33,363 bases of DNA from Nitrospirota bacterium (GCA_029864405.1 JAOTTP010000030.1:1-33363); one strand, 5' to 3'. Shown: positions 1-7,520, counted from the stretch's first letter. A program made the numbers and translations. Notes: generated by a model from the letters alone, not told the origin.

Positions 1-93
1 TCAGGGTCTTTTTCCAAAAAAAAAGGACGGTTGGGCTGTCCCGGGATGTTTTTGTGAAAAATCTATCTTTACCTCTCCCTATAAATTATCAAA

Positions 94-123
94 TTGACAA
101 TATTTACGGGGGCTCCTTATACT
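94..123 (+). promoter_or_regulatory. Sigma70-type promoter of the por operon
   Basis: A perfect -35 box TTGACA (94-99) and a good -10 box TATACT (118-123) are separated by 18 bases. Transcription would begin near 130 and leave a leader of about 175 bases before the first por gene. The leader carries a small hairpin (TTACTGT 243-249 with ACAGTAA 256-262) just upstream of purine-rich ribosome-binding sequences. The call is by eye from consensus. Confidence 0.6.
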
Positions 124-279
124 GCCCAAACAGCCTTGTTAAATAAAGAGTAATATTATTAATAGGGCAAAAGACTCATAGATTTCTTCTCGAAAAGTCT
201 AAGAATTTGGACACATGGGTCTTTTTCGGTCTTGAGAATTGCTTACTGTCTTCTTACAGTAAGGAGAGTAAGGAGATTG

Positions 280-342
280 ATGTGGGAGGGTTTGTGCAAT
301 TTTTTAAATGGAGACACATGGTACGATGACAACTTCTTATAG
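280..342 (+). CDS. Possible 20-codon leader ORF overlapping the first por gene
   Basis: An ATG at 280 follows AAGGAG (270-275) by four bases and opens a 20-codon frame ending with TAG at 340-342. It overlaps the start of the first por gene (308) in a different frame. The first por gene itself has no well-placed Shine-Dalgarno sequence, so translation of this leader could feed or limit initiation downstream. It may equally be chance. No peptide function is recognised. Confidence 0.25.
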   Translation: MWEGLCNFLNGDTWYDDNFL

Positions 343-937
343 GGTAATGCCAGGCCCCGAACATTTTTTACCACCATCTGCGGCCTCCATGGGAATTCGA
401 CTTCCGGATCCCGGGCAAGGTCATATCCATGGGACCATTGTTACAGAAGAAGAAGCGATGGAACAGGCGGCGAGGCAGTTTCTTTCAGCCAAAGTGCCCA
501 CAATTTTTCCAGGACCATTAGTTCTATGGGCATGGAATGACAAAGCCGCCAAAAAAGCCAAAGCCGTTCGATATTTATATGAAACCATTAAGGAAAGCGT
601 GGATTCTTCGCAACATGCCATGCTTATCCCAATGCCTGACTACCGACCGAAGTACCCGAAGATTAATCCTGAAATTGAAATTAACCCCAATCATCCAAAT
701 TTAACCATTTGGCATAATAAAATTGATGCCTGCATGTTTGTTGGCGTCCATTGCCATCAGGCCAATCTTTCCCTCAAAATCATTCGAGGCGGAACCAATT
801 GTTATACGATTGCCATGTGTGCCCAAGCAGGCCATGAAGATGCCATGCTCTCTTTTCGTGACGCGACTGCTGAAAAAATAATCAGACTGGCGGATTGGGT
901 GAAAAAATTAAAGGGATCGGTTGCTCCTCCGGCGTAG
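308..937 (+). CDS. 2-oxoacid:ferredoxin oxidoreductase epsilon-like subunit
   Basis: This 209-residue protein leads the por operon and sits 163 bases before the alpha subunit gene. It resembles the extra (epsilon) subunit found with five-subunit pyruvate or 2-oxoglutarate:ferredoxin oxidoreductases of reductive TCA bacteria, and has the look of the CODH/ACS small-subunit fold (GPLVLWAW near residue 77, GVHCHQANLSLKIIRGG near 144-160). It has no membrane segment and no cysteine cluster for Fe-S binding. Its precise role in the complex is not established; contacts or regulation of the catalytic core are plausible. The start is uncertain: ATG 308 has a distant GGGAGGG (285-291), and ATG 326 (MTTSYRV) is an alternative. 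The subunit assignment rests mainly on context and remembered family resemblance. Confidence 0.65.
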   Translation: METHGTMTTSYRVMPGPEHFLPPSAASMGIRLPDPGQGHIHGTIVTEEEAMEQAARQFLSAKVPTIFPGPLVLWAWNDKAAKKAKAVRYLYETIKESVDSSQHAMLIPMPDYRPKYPKINPEIEINPNHPNLTIWHNKIDACMFVGVHCHQANLSLKIIRGGTNCYTIAMCAQAGHEDAMLSFRDATAEKIIRLADWVKKLKGSVAPPA

Positions 938-1100
938 GCGTAATTGTTCTGGGTTCTTTCTTTATCAAGGAACCTATGCTAATGAGGGTTTGGTCATAGC
1001 TATTTAAGGATTCAAAAACCCATCATTGTAATTTTTGTTTGTCAGAGTCCAAGAAATCAGAAGTATCTCACCCTGAAGCATAAATAAGGAGGTCAAAATC

Positions 1101-2312
1101 ATGGCCACTCAAGCTTCTTTTATAGGTCAAAAAAACAAAAAAGGGCAGGTGTATACCGATCCCTGGCACATTATGAATGAGGCGCCAAGGACACCCTCGT
1201 TCTTTACAGGGAGTGAAGTCATTAAAGAGGCCGTACGTCGAGCCTCCTGTGACATTATGGTCGCATATCCCATTACGCCTCAAAGTGAAGCGGCTGCATT
1301 GTGCGGAGAGCTCTTTGCCGAAGGTTACATTGGCGATTATTTCCGGGGCGAAAGTGAATTTGCCGTCATGTCTCAATGCGCAGGAGCCGCTTTTGGTGGC
1401 GCCAGAGTATTTACCACCACGGCCGGACCAGGCACGATGCGGGCTATGGAAAATTTCCCCATGTGGGCTGGAGCCCGGTTGCCTATTCAGATGATTGTGA
1501 CCTGCCGAGGCATCAACTCTCCGCTCTCAATCCAGCCGGATACTCTGGAAATATCTTATCTGATGCAAACGGGCATGCTGGTGTGGCATGCGGAAACCGC
1601 CCAAGATTTTTATGATTGGATCCTCAAGGGGTACATGGTATCGGAAGAACCTGATGTCCATCTGCCACTGGCCTTATGCTGCGATGGATTTTTTGTGACC
1701 CATACGAAAGATATGGTTGATCTGACCCCCGTCGACATGTGTTTGCCACCGTACGATCCCTATCGGTCACCGGTTCCATGTATGGACATGGAATGCCCTC
1801 CCGTTCGCATGATGAGAGATCCTTTCGTGATGAAAAGTAATTACATAAGTTATGCCACCCATGCGAGCTGGCAGCAAGAGGTATGGGCGGCTGTTGAGCG
1901 GTCGAGGAAGCATACCATCCGTTGGATGGATGGACTGATTGACACCGAAAATACTGATGCGGATGTCATTGTCGTGGCCTCGGGAACGGCAGTTTCGCAA
2001 AGCCGGGAAGCTATTGCGATATTGGAAGAGGAAGGCATTCATGTCGGATTAGTGAAGGTGAAAACATTGCGCCCATGGCCAGGTGAAGAGATCAAGGAAG
2101 CAACAAAACACGCGAAGCATATCATTGTTCCTGAATTTAATGTCACTGGTTGGTTGGCCCGTGAAGTGAGTTCGACGGTTCCAAATAATGAACGGGTTCA
2201 TGCGGGTCCCCGTGTGTGCGGTGGAATGACGATGCCGCCTGAAATTATCGCAGCGGAGATCAAAACTGTGTTGGGAGTCAAGGCCCCTTCGTTGGCTGGG
2301 CGTGGAGGTTGA
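1101..2312 (+). CDS. porA: Pyruvate (2-oxoacid):ferredoxin oxidoreductase, alpha subunit
   Basis: This is the alpha subunit (403 residues) of a thiamine-pyrophosphate-dependent enzyme that reversibly converts acetyl-CoA plus CO2 and reduced ferredoxin to pyruvate. In reductive TCA organisms it runs in the carboxylating direction. Visible features are the family hallmark YPITP (56-60), ESEFAVM (84-90, contacting the cofactor from the neighbouring subunit), a glycine-rich TTTAGPGT segment (105-112) and a C-terminal transketolase-like domain (VVASGTAVSQS, about residue 290). The DGFFVTH segment (195-201) resembles pyruvate-type more than 2-oxoglutarate-type alpha subunits, but substrate cannot be fixed from sequence alone. 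AAGGAGG stands about 8 bases before the ATG. The gene is followed after 64 bases by the beta subunit. Confidence 0.9.
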   Translation: MATQASFIGQKNKKGQVYTDPWHIMNEAPRTPSFFTGSEVIKEAVRRASCDIMVAYPITPQSEAAALCGELFAEGYIGDYFRGESEFAVMSQCAGAAFGGARVFTTTAGPGTMRAMENFPMWAGARLPIQMIVTCRGINSPLSIQPDTLEISYLMQTGMLVWHAETAQDFYDWILKGYMVSEEPDVHLPLALCCDGFFVTHTKDMVDLTPVDMCLPPYDPYRSPVPCMDMECPPVRMMRDPFVMKSNYISYATHASWQQEVWAAVERSRKHTIRWMDGLIDTENTDADVIVVASGTAVSQSREAIAILEEEGIHVGLVKVKTLRPWPGEEIKEATKHAKHIIVPEFNVTGWLAREVSSTVPNNERVHAGPRVCGGMTMPPEIIAAEIKTVLGVKAPSLAGRGG

Positions 2313-2376
2313 TGTAACGTAAGGCACTCTGTGAGAGTATGGCTCTCAAACAGATCACGAATATAAGGAGAAACTA

Positions 2377-3291
2377 ATGAGTAAAGAACGAATAAAGATC
2401 GCAGAAGAGTTATTTGACATCATGCCCGCTGAGTACCAGGATTTGGTCAAGCGGGCGACGTATGGGAATGAGCAACGAGGATGGAAAGATATCGGTAACG
2501 CGAAGGAACTCATTGAAGAACATTCTCTTTGCGCCGGATGTCCTGAGTCCATGGCGTTTCGTTATATCCTCGCGTCATTGCCGAATCCTGAAGATACCGT
2601 CATGGTGGGCTCGACGGGATGTACCAGCTTGGTCTTTCCACACGTGGCAGTCCACAATATCCATTCATTGTTTGGCAATCAAAATGCCATTGCGTCTGGG
2701 TTAAAACGCGCGCTGACGGTTCGATTCCCTGATCGTCACAAAGACGTGGTGGTGCTGGCCGGAGACGGGGCGACGGTGGATATTGGATTGGACATGACCT
2801 TGCAGGCCTGGTTCCGTCAGGAAAAATTTACCACCATTTGTTTCGACAACGAACTGTATGCCAATACGGGTGGACAAGAGAGTGGGCTCATGCAAAAAGG
2901 GTTTGTCGCCAAGATGGCGCCGGTAGGCAAGACTTTTGAAAAAGTTCGCCTTCCAGAAATTGCCAGAGAATCCGGCTGCCACTATATCGTGAATTGCACG
3001 GTCAGCAAGCCAAATCTCATTGAAAAAGTGATTAAAAATGCTATTTATATTGCCCGAGAAATTGGGCCGACTTATCTGCAATTGTATACGCCCTGTATCC
3101 TGGAAATTGGGAAAAACAGTATGGAAGGCCTGCAGGAAATGCGTGATTCTGAAAAGCCGACGGAACGGTTTGCTTACAGGGAGTATGTAAGCGAACCAGC
3201 CAAGGAATTGTTGGCGGAAATGGCAGCGAAGGAAAAGGAACGAAAGGCTGAAGCGAAAAGGCAACTTGCTTCCCAAACAGTAACAGTCTAG
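2377..3291 (+). CDS. porB: Pyruvate (2-oxoacid):ferredoxin oxidoreductase, beta subunit
   Basis: This is the thiamine pyrophosphate- and 4Fe-4S-binding catalytic subunit (304 residues). It carries a CxxC pair (C52, C55, in LCAGCPES) and C82 as likely cluster ligands. The TPP/Mg motif starts at GDG (129-131), continues through DNELYANTGGQ (157-167) and contains N158. The highly charged lysine-rich tail (about residues 275-295) follows the catalytic domain. AAGGAG precedes the start by about 7 bases. With the alpha, gamma and small ferredoxin subunits it forms one cytoplasmic complex passing electrons between the TPP intermediate and ferredoxin. Family assignment is secure; preference for pyruvate over 2-oxoglutarate is inferred from the alpha subunit. 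Confidence 0.9.
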   Translation: MSKERIKIAEELFDIMPAEYQDLVKRATYGNEQRGWKDIGNAKELIEEHSLCAGCPESMAFRYILASLPNPEDTVMVGSTGCTSLVFPHVAVHNIHSLFGNQNAIASGLKRALTVRFPDRHKDVVVLAGDGATVDIGLDMTLQAWFRQEKFTTICFDNELYANTGGQESGLMQKGFVAKMAPVGKTFEKVRLPEIARESGCHYIVNCTVSKPNLIEKVIKNAIYIAREIGPTYLQLYTPCILEIGKNSMEGLQEMRDSEKPTERFAYREYVSEPAKELLAEMAAKEKERKAEAKRQLASQTVTV

Positions 3292-3320
3292 GCGGGGAGA
3301 CATGTGAGAGGAGTTATTTC

Positions 3321-4025
3321 ATGATTGTACGTCGAATCAATATCCGAATGTCTGGACTTGGAGGGCAGGGTGCCGTGACCGCAGCCCATGTCATGGCCAT
3401 GGCTGCATCCAAAGATGGTAAGTTTGCCATTTCGAACCCATTCTTTGGGGCCGAAAAACGCATGGCGCCGGCCGAGAGTTATTGTCGAATAGGACTGAGG
3501 AAAATTTACGACCGGGGCGAACTCGTGTTTCCTGATGTCATTCAAGTATTTCATCCTCAGGTCATCACGATGGGGAAGAGTTATACGATGCCATTTTATT
3601 CAGGGATTAAAGAGGGCGGGCTCGTGATCATTAATACCGATATGCCTCTCTTGTCCGATGAAGACGTGAAGCGACTCAAAGATCTGAATGTGGCGGTCTT
3701 TAGCATTCCGGGGACGAATATTGCTCTGGAAGTCGCAGGGACTGAGCTGGCGACGAACATGACCATGATTGGTTCAGTGGCCGGGATCACCAAGTGTGTC
3801 ACAATGAATGGCTTGGACTTGGCCCTGCAGGAACGATTTGGGAAGAAATTCGTGGCATCTGGTGGTACGGCAACCCTGGATGAAGCCATTAAGAAAAAGT
3901 TTGCGAAGAAAGAAATGTTGTTGAAAAAGAATCTCGATACGGTGGCCCGAGCTTATGAAATCGCCGCAGAATGGGCGGAGAAAAACCATTTTGAGTTGAT
4001 GGTCGGAGAGCCCGCAGCTGCGTAA
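3321..4025 (+). CDS. porG: 2-oxoacid:ferredoxin oxidoreductase, gamma subunit
   Basis: This 234-residue protein has the gamma-subunit opening GLGGQGAV (12-19) and the later NPFFGAEKRMAPAESYCRI segment typical of the POR/KOR gamma family, which contributes to CoA and interface binding. The C-terminal part (about 190-225) is lysine-rich and helical. GAGAGGAG lies 8 bases before the ATG, and the gene follows porB after 29 bases, so the two are surely co-transcribed. No membrane segment or cysteine cluster is present, as expected for this subunit. Confidence 0.88.
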   Translation: MIVRRINIRMSGLGGQGAVTAAHVMAMAASKDGKFAISNPFFGAEKRMAPAESYCRIGLRKIYDRGELVFPDVIQVFHPQVITMGKSYTMPFYSGIKEGGLVIINTDMPLLSDEDVKRLKDLNVAVFSIPGTNIALEVAGTELATNMTMIGSVAGITKCVTMNGLDLALQERFGKKFVASGGTATLDEAIKKKFAKKEMLLKKNLDTVARAYEIAAEWAEKNHFELMVGEPAAA

Positions 4026-4060
4026 TACTGAGAACCTCAGCGAAGGAAAGAGATAGATAG

Positions 4061-4339
4061 ATGTATAATGTTGCCCAAGTGACGGATGAAAAGTGTGTGG
4101 CGAAAAAAGGCTGTCGACTCTGCATTATGTATTGCCCGGAAGCTAATTGTCTGGACCTCAATTCAGATAAAATGATAGCCGAAGTGCATATTGAACGGTG
4201 CAAGGGTTGTGAGCTGTGTAAAGTCGTGTGTGACGCCGCTAAACATGAAGCGATTGAAATGGTCGCCGTGAATTCAGATGGGACCTTAATGGATAAGGCT
4301 GGAGAAGCCGCGGAGTTGGGTCAAGCCTATCAAGGGTAA
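4061..4339 (+). CDS. porD: 2-oxoacid:ferredoxin oxidoreductase, ferredoxin-like delta subunit
   Basis: This small protein (92 residues) carries two 4Fe-4S-type cysteine motifs: C18-x2-C21-x3-CP (C25, with C12 and C31 nearby) and CKGCELCKVVCD (C47, C50, C53, C57). It would relay electrons between the TPP-bearing beta subunit and soluble ferredoxin. The first motif is irregular because the expected first CxxC is replaced by C12-x5-C18, so which cysteines bind the first cluster is open. The gene lies 35 bases after porG and is the last gene before a strong terminator. Confidence 0.85.
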   Translation: MYNVAQVTDEKCVAKKGCRLCIMYCPEANCLDLNSDKMIAEVHIERCKGCELCKVVCDAAKHEAIEMVAVNSDGTLMDKAGEAAELGQAYQG

Positions 4340-4356
4340 CTCTTACAGACGAAAAG

Positions 4357-4399
4357 CCCTACGATCTTCTATCTTGTGATTGGTCGTAGGGTTTTTTTT
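4357..4399 (+). terminator. Intrinsic terminator of the por operon
   Basis: CCCTACGA (4357-4364) pairs with TCGTAGGG (4384-4391) and is followed directly by eight T residues. It stands 18 bases after the stop codon of the last por gene. Confidence 0.85.
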
Positions 4400-4460
4400 A
4401 TTTGGTTGACAGGAAACCGTCATTCATTACTGGACGAACAGGATTTAAGGATAAAATCAA

Positions 4461-4724
4461 ATGACTAGTGATTTGAAACAACATGTGCAGACGTTAACCG
4501 AACAGATGGAAAGCTTTCATCAAGCATTAGAAACCAAAGCACGTGAAATTGAAATCGGTGGGGGAGACGAGGAGGTTGTCAGTAAGCTCATCAAGGGTAC
4601 CGATGCGATGAAGGATAGTGCCAATATCTATTTGTCCTGGGCACGCCACTATGTGAAGTTATCCGATGGTGGTGCGTCGGAGGCCGATGAGGGTGAAGAG
4701 GATTCTGCAGATTTTCAGTTTTAA
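4461..4724 (+). CDS. Small acidic helical protein of unknown function
   Basis: This 87-residue protein is not recognised. It is predicted by eye to be mostly helical: a coiled-coil-like first 30 residues with heptad-type leucines and glutamines, a central amphipathic segment, and a strongly acidic tail (EADEGEEDSADFQF). There is no signal peptide, membrane segment or cysteine. An AAGGAT element lies about 9 bases before the ATG. It sits alone between the por terminator and tRNA-Asn, so it probably has its own promoter; no function is proposed. Confidence 0.6.
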   Translation: MTSDLKQHVQTLTEQMESFHQALETKAREIEIGGGDEEVVSKLIKGTDAMKDSANIYLSWARHYVKLSDGGASEADEGEEDSADFQF

Positions 4725-4757
4725 TTCATAAAAATACACAAAACGTTTTATCGGTTC

Positions 4758-4786
4758 TTGAAGAAAACTGGCAGTCCCGCTATGAT
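4758..4786 (+). promoter_or_regulatory. Promoter of tRNA-Asn
   Basis: TTGAAG (4758-4763) and TATGAT (4781-4786) are separated by exactly 17 bases. Transcription would start about 30 bases upstream of the mature tRNA. Confidence 0.6.
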
Positions 4787-4824
4787 CATCTAAGAGAAAA
4801 AACGCTCATTCAATAAATATTTGT

Positions 4825-4900
4825 TCCTCGGTAGCTCAGTTGGTAGAGCGTTCGGCTGTTAACCGAATGGTCGCAGGTTCGAGTCCTGCCCGAGGAGCCA
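4825..4900 (+). tRNA. tRNA-Asn (anticodon GUU)
   Basis: A full cloverleaf can be drawn. The acceptor stem is TCCTCGG with CCGAGGA, discriminator G and an encoded CCA. The D-arm is GCTC/GAGC. The anticodon stem TTCGG/CCGAA encloses loop CTGTTAA with anticodon GTT at 4858-4860. The T-arm is GCAGG/CCTGC with loop TTCGAGT. All stems are perfect. Confidence 0.97.
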
Positions 4901-4910
4901 AATTTACTAA

Positions 4911-4945
4911 AGCCCTTTGCAAGGCATCTTGCAAAGGGCTTTTCT
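4911..4945 (+). terminator. Intrinsic terminator after tRNA-Asn
   Basis: AGCCCTTTGCAAG pairs perfectly with CTTGCAAAGGGCT across a 4-base loop and is followed by TTTCTCTT. It begins 10 bases after the tRNA. The 160 bases from here to the insertion sequence hold no gene that I can support. Confidence 0.85.
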
Positions 4946-5103
4946 CTTAGCTTTTCCACCAGATCAATCTTATGTGGTAAATGAATAGATTACTGCATTG
5001 GCAAAGCGAATATTTCTCGTTTTCTTAACATTGAATTTCCATCAACCTCGTTAATGGGTTTTGGTCAAAAAATGTGGAAAATCTGAATATAATGCGACCA
5101 AAA

Positions 5104-5107
5104 TTCA
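5104..5107. repeat. Target-site duplication, left copy (TTCA)
   Basis: TTCA lies directly outside the left inverted repeat of the insertion sequence and recurs directly outside the right one at 6370-6373, as expected for a 4-bp duplication made on insertion. Confidence 0.6.
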
Positions 5108-6369
5108 GGGCACCTCCAAAAAAACGGTGGCAATCCAGCGTGACAATGCGACTCTTGGCCCATTCATCACGGAGGGGTCGATCATGATGCCGCCCCAGCT
5201 GAGTTTTTTCGATCTCACCACTCGCTATGAGGCCTTAAGCCACAAGGGAGATCCCCTCTGGAACGCTTGGCGGCCCTCGTGCCCTGGGAAGACTTTCGGG
5301 CCATGCTCGCTAAAGCTTTGCGGCGCGCCAAGCGGGACAAAGGGGGCCGCCCTTTGTTGCCGTGGTCATGTTCAAAGTCCTCGTCCTGCAATCGCTCTAT
5401 CAGCTGTCGGATGATCAGACGGAATATCAGGTCCGTGATCGGTTATCCTTTATGCGCTTTCTTGGGCTGGATCTCGCGGGGTGCATCCCGGATGCGAAAA
5501 CCATCTGGCTTTTCCGCGAGACTCTGACGCAAGCCGGAGTGGTCGACACGCTCTTCATCCAGTTCTCTTCGGCTTTGGAGGTTCAGGGATTCCATGCTGT
5601 CGGCGGCCAGATTCTTGATGCCTCGATTGTGCCAATCCACACCTAACGGAATCCCCGAGAAGAGAATACCATGCTGAAAGCCGGGAAAACGCCGGCCGAC
5701 TGGGGCAGCCATCCGGCCAAGGCCCGGCAAAAGGATACGGATGCCTTCTGGACAGTCAAGCGAGGCGTCAGCCACTACGGCTACAAAAAATTATGTGAAC
5801 ATCGACCGCCGACACAAACTCATCCGGCAGTATGCGGTGACCAATGCCGCAGTCCACGACAGCCAGGTCGTCGACGAGATATTGGATCCGACCAATACAG
5901 GGCATGAGATCTGGGCCGACTCGGCCTACCGTTTCGCAGCCATTGAAGGGCTCCTGAAAGCCAAGGGGTATCGGTTACGGATTTATCGGAAAGGGTATCG
6001 GCACACGCCACTTTCGGCAAAGCAACAGGCGGTGAATCGGCGCCGGGCCAGCATACGTGCGCGCGTCGAACACGTGTTTGGGCATCAGGTGACGGCCAGG
6101 CAGGGCACGCTCCTCTGGACCATCGGCTAGGTGCGCGCCCGCACCAAAATCGGAATGAAAAACTTGGTGTACAACTTTCAACGGATCGTCTTTCTCCTCA
6201 CCACCTCGACCAAGCGCACGGCCATGGCCTAAGAAGGGCTCATAACATGAGCAATGACTGTCACGATTCCACACCGTTCCTCTTGGACCTCTTCACCGGC
6301 AGCCGTTGAAAGCCCTGTTTCATGAACACGAGACGAGGTGCCTCAAAGGGTACGTTTTTAGAGGTGCCC
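5108..6369 (+). mobile_element. IS5-family insertion sequence, decayed
   Basis: The element is 1262 bp long. Its ends are imperfect inverted repeats: left GGGCACCTCCAAAAAAACG, right (reverse complement) GGGCACCTCTAAAAACG. It is flanked by TTCA on both sides. Inside is one transposase reading frame of the IS5 type, broken by several frameshifts and stops, so the copy is dead unless helped in trans. It lies between tRNA-Asn and the 3' end of the ferredoxin gene, 41 bases beyond the ferredoxin stop codon, and may have displaced that gene's original downstream region. Confidence 0.85.
5184..6232 (+). pseudogene. IS5-family transposase (DDE), frameshifted
   Basis: Pieces of one DDE transposase are recovered in three frames. 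The N-terminus starts MMPPQLSFFDL at 5184. It continues after a shift near 5260 (LAALVPWEDFRAMLAKAL), then after another near 5360 (MFKVLVLQSLYQLSDDQTEYQ) up to a TAA at 5644-5646. The expected family residue at that stop is glutamine, so CAA to TAA is likely. The frame then runs through AGKTPADWG to a further shift near 5790. The last part (NIDRRHKLIRQYAVTNAAVHDSQVVDEILD) has a TAG at 6128 and ends in frame at 6232. Catalytic-type residues are visible in GGQILDASIVP (first Asp), WADSAYR (second Asp) and RARVEHVFG (Glu). It cannot make an active enzyme as it stands. Confidence 0.88.
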
Positions 6370-6373
6370 TTCA
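6370..6373. repeat. Target-site duplication, right copy (TTCA)
   Basis: This is the second TTCA flanking the insertion sequence, immediately outside the right inverted repeat that ends with GAGGTGCCC. Confidence 0.6.
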
Positions 6374-6414
6374 GTAATTTTTGTAGAAGACACCTTCAGT
6401 ACTATCACCGTTGT

Positions 6415-6828
6415 TTAGTGGCTTTCTTTGACAAGATTTTTGTTCCATTCGGGGATTTCGATGGTGAGATCTTTCTCGCCATTGGGTACACACTGACATC
6501 CAAGCCGTGACTGTAGGGTGAGGCCAGGAGCTTCATCTAATTGGTCATTCTCGTCATCGGTGGGCTCGTTGCAGGTGTCGAGCCCTTCTTTCACAATGAT
6601 ATGACAGGTCGAGCAGGCACAGACCCCGCCGCAGGCATGTTCTATATCAATACCATTTCCCAGGGCAATATCTAAGATACTTCCCGGCAGTCCTGTTTCC
6701 CCATAAGGAAAATTGTCTGGATCAACCTCAATTTCAATGGGCTTGTCTGGTGTAATGAAGGTCAATTTGAACGGTTTTTTAGCGATAGCGGTTTCGCTTT
6801 TCTCAATATATGGATTACTACCTCCCAT
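6415..6828 (-). CDS. fdx: 2Fe-2S ferredoxin of the ISC (adrenodoxin) type
   Basis: This 137-residue protein has the ISC/adrenodoxin ferredoxin cysteine pattern C66-x5-C72-x2-C75 (within HACGGVCACSTC) and C111 (SRLGCQC), plus an extra C70 where E. coli Fdx also has a cysteine. The tail DLTIEIPEW matches the family. It would supply electrons for cluster assembly or sulfur reduction on IscU. The N-terminus is about 20 residues longer than E. coli Fdx. AAGGAG lies 6 bases before the ATG. Instead of sitting inside the isc operon as in enterobacteria, it is transcribed divergently from iscR out of an overlapping promoter pair. The decayed insertion sequence sits directly beyond its stop codon. Confidence 0.9.
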   Translation of the reverse strand: MGGSNPYIEKSETAIAKKPFKLTFITPDKPIEIEVDPDNFPYGETGLPGSILDIALGNGIDIEHACGGVCACSTCHIIVKEGLDTCNEPTDDENDQLDEAPGLTLQSRLGCQCVPNGEKDLTIEIPEWNKNLVKESH

Positions 6829-6931
6829 TTATTTCTCCTTATAAAACAGTATGTTGAAATTTACTTACCTTTTAAAAATCCTGTTTGTTCATGTGTCCTA
6901 CTCATTAATCCGACTAATTATATCTCCGACC

Positions 6932-6969
6932 ATTTTAGTCTTGACTGTCTGACAGGTCAATGCTATATT
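6932..6969. promoter_or_regulatory. Overlapping divergent fdx/iscR promoters with a central dyad
   Basis: The plus-strand promoter has -35 TTGACT (6941-6946), 17 bases, and -10 TATATT (6964-6969), reading toward iscR. The minus-strand promoter has -35 TTGACC (6955-6960 complement), 17 bases, and -10 TAAAAT (6932-6937 complement), reading toward fdx. The two cores interleave, and the shared centre TTGACTGTCTGACAGGTCAA is an imperfect dyad. A nearby pair GACTAA (6912-6917) / TTAGTC (6935-6940) is also inverted. A single regulator bound here, most simply the adjacent Rrf2 protein, could control both transcripts. Boxes are seen; regulation is inferred. Confidence 0.65.
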
Positions 6970-7034
6970 AAATCCGATCATATGAGTCGGCATTGTGGCT
7001 GGCGAAAAATCTATCGATTCGATTACTTATTTTT

Positions 7035-7520
7035 ATGCTGAAACTTTCCAAAAAAGCTGATTATGCGCTGATGGCTCTTCAATATATGGCGATGGTCCGA
7101 TCTGGTGAAACCAGTCCTTTTAATCCTAATAGGGTAGTCAATACCAAGGAAATCGCCGAGGAGCATCATATTCCCCTGGAACTGTTAGCCAAAGTGCTAC
7201 AGACTTTGGCCAAATATGACATGGTGGAAAGTCAAAACGGACCCAAGGGAGGCTATCTCCTGGCCCGTGAGCCCCGAGAGATTTCTATTGCGCAGGTGCT
7301 GGAAGCTATTGAAGGGCCGTTGGGGATTGCCGATTGTTACCATGAAAAAGATGAACACGCCTCTTGTGAACAAATAGAGCATTGCAATATCCGGACGCCT
7401 CTGTTGCGCGTACAAGAAAGCATTTTTCATTTACTCAGTAGCATGTCTATTGAGGATATGATGGCCGAGCCCCCTTTAATCATTGTGGAATCTCGAAAAA
7501 CAAAAGGAGTTCAATTATGA
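7035..7520 (+). CDS. iscR: Rrf2-family transcriptional regulator, IscR-like
   Basis: This is a winged-helix regulator of 161 residues beginning [12 protein letters not shown], the usual Rrf2 N-terminus, which is why the start at 7035 is chosen over an upstream TTG. The recognition-helix region is [21 protein letters not shown] (40-60), followed by the wing GPKGGYLL (69-76). Three cysteines (C101, C111, C117; spacing C-x9-C-x5-C) could hold a 2Fe-2S cluster, as in IscR, although the spacing differs from the C-x5-C-x5-C of E. coli IscR. It overlaps iscS by four bases (ATGA) and opens the isc operon, so autoregulation by cluster status is the natural reading. No clear Shine-Dalgarno sequence precedes 7035. 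Confidence 0.88.
   Translation: MLKLSKKADYALMALQYMAMVRSGETSPFNPNRVVNTKEIAEEHHIPLELLAKVLQTLAKYDMVESQNGPKGGYLLAREPREISIAQVLEAIEGPLGIADCYHEKDEHASCEQIEHCNIRTPLLRVQESIFHLLSSMSIEDMMAEPPLIIVESRKTKGVQL

Noticed and set aside
1-93. Possible terminator of an upstream gene (GGAC/GTCC with poly-T)
   Set aside because: The stem is only four bases and the T-run is not placed directly after it.
2701-3303. 200-codon open frame on the minus strand
   Set aside because: It lies wholly antisense to the clearly coding porB gene and has no recognisable protein features.
5061-5414. 117-codon frame at the left end of the insertion sequence as an independent gene
   Set aside because: Only its middle matches transposase; it starts outside the element and ends in a frame-shifted region.
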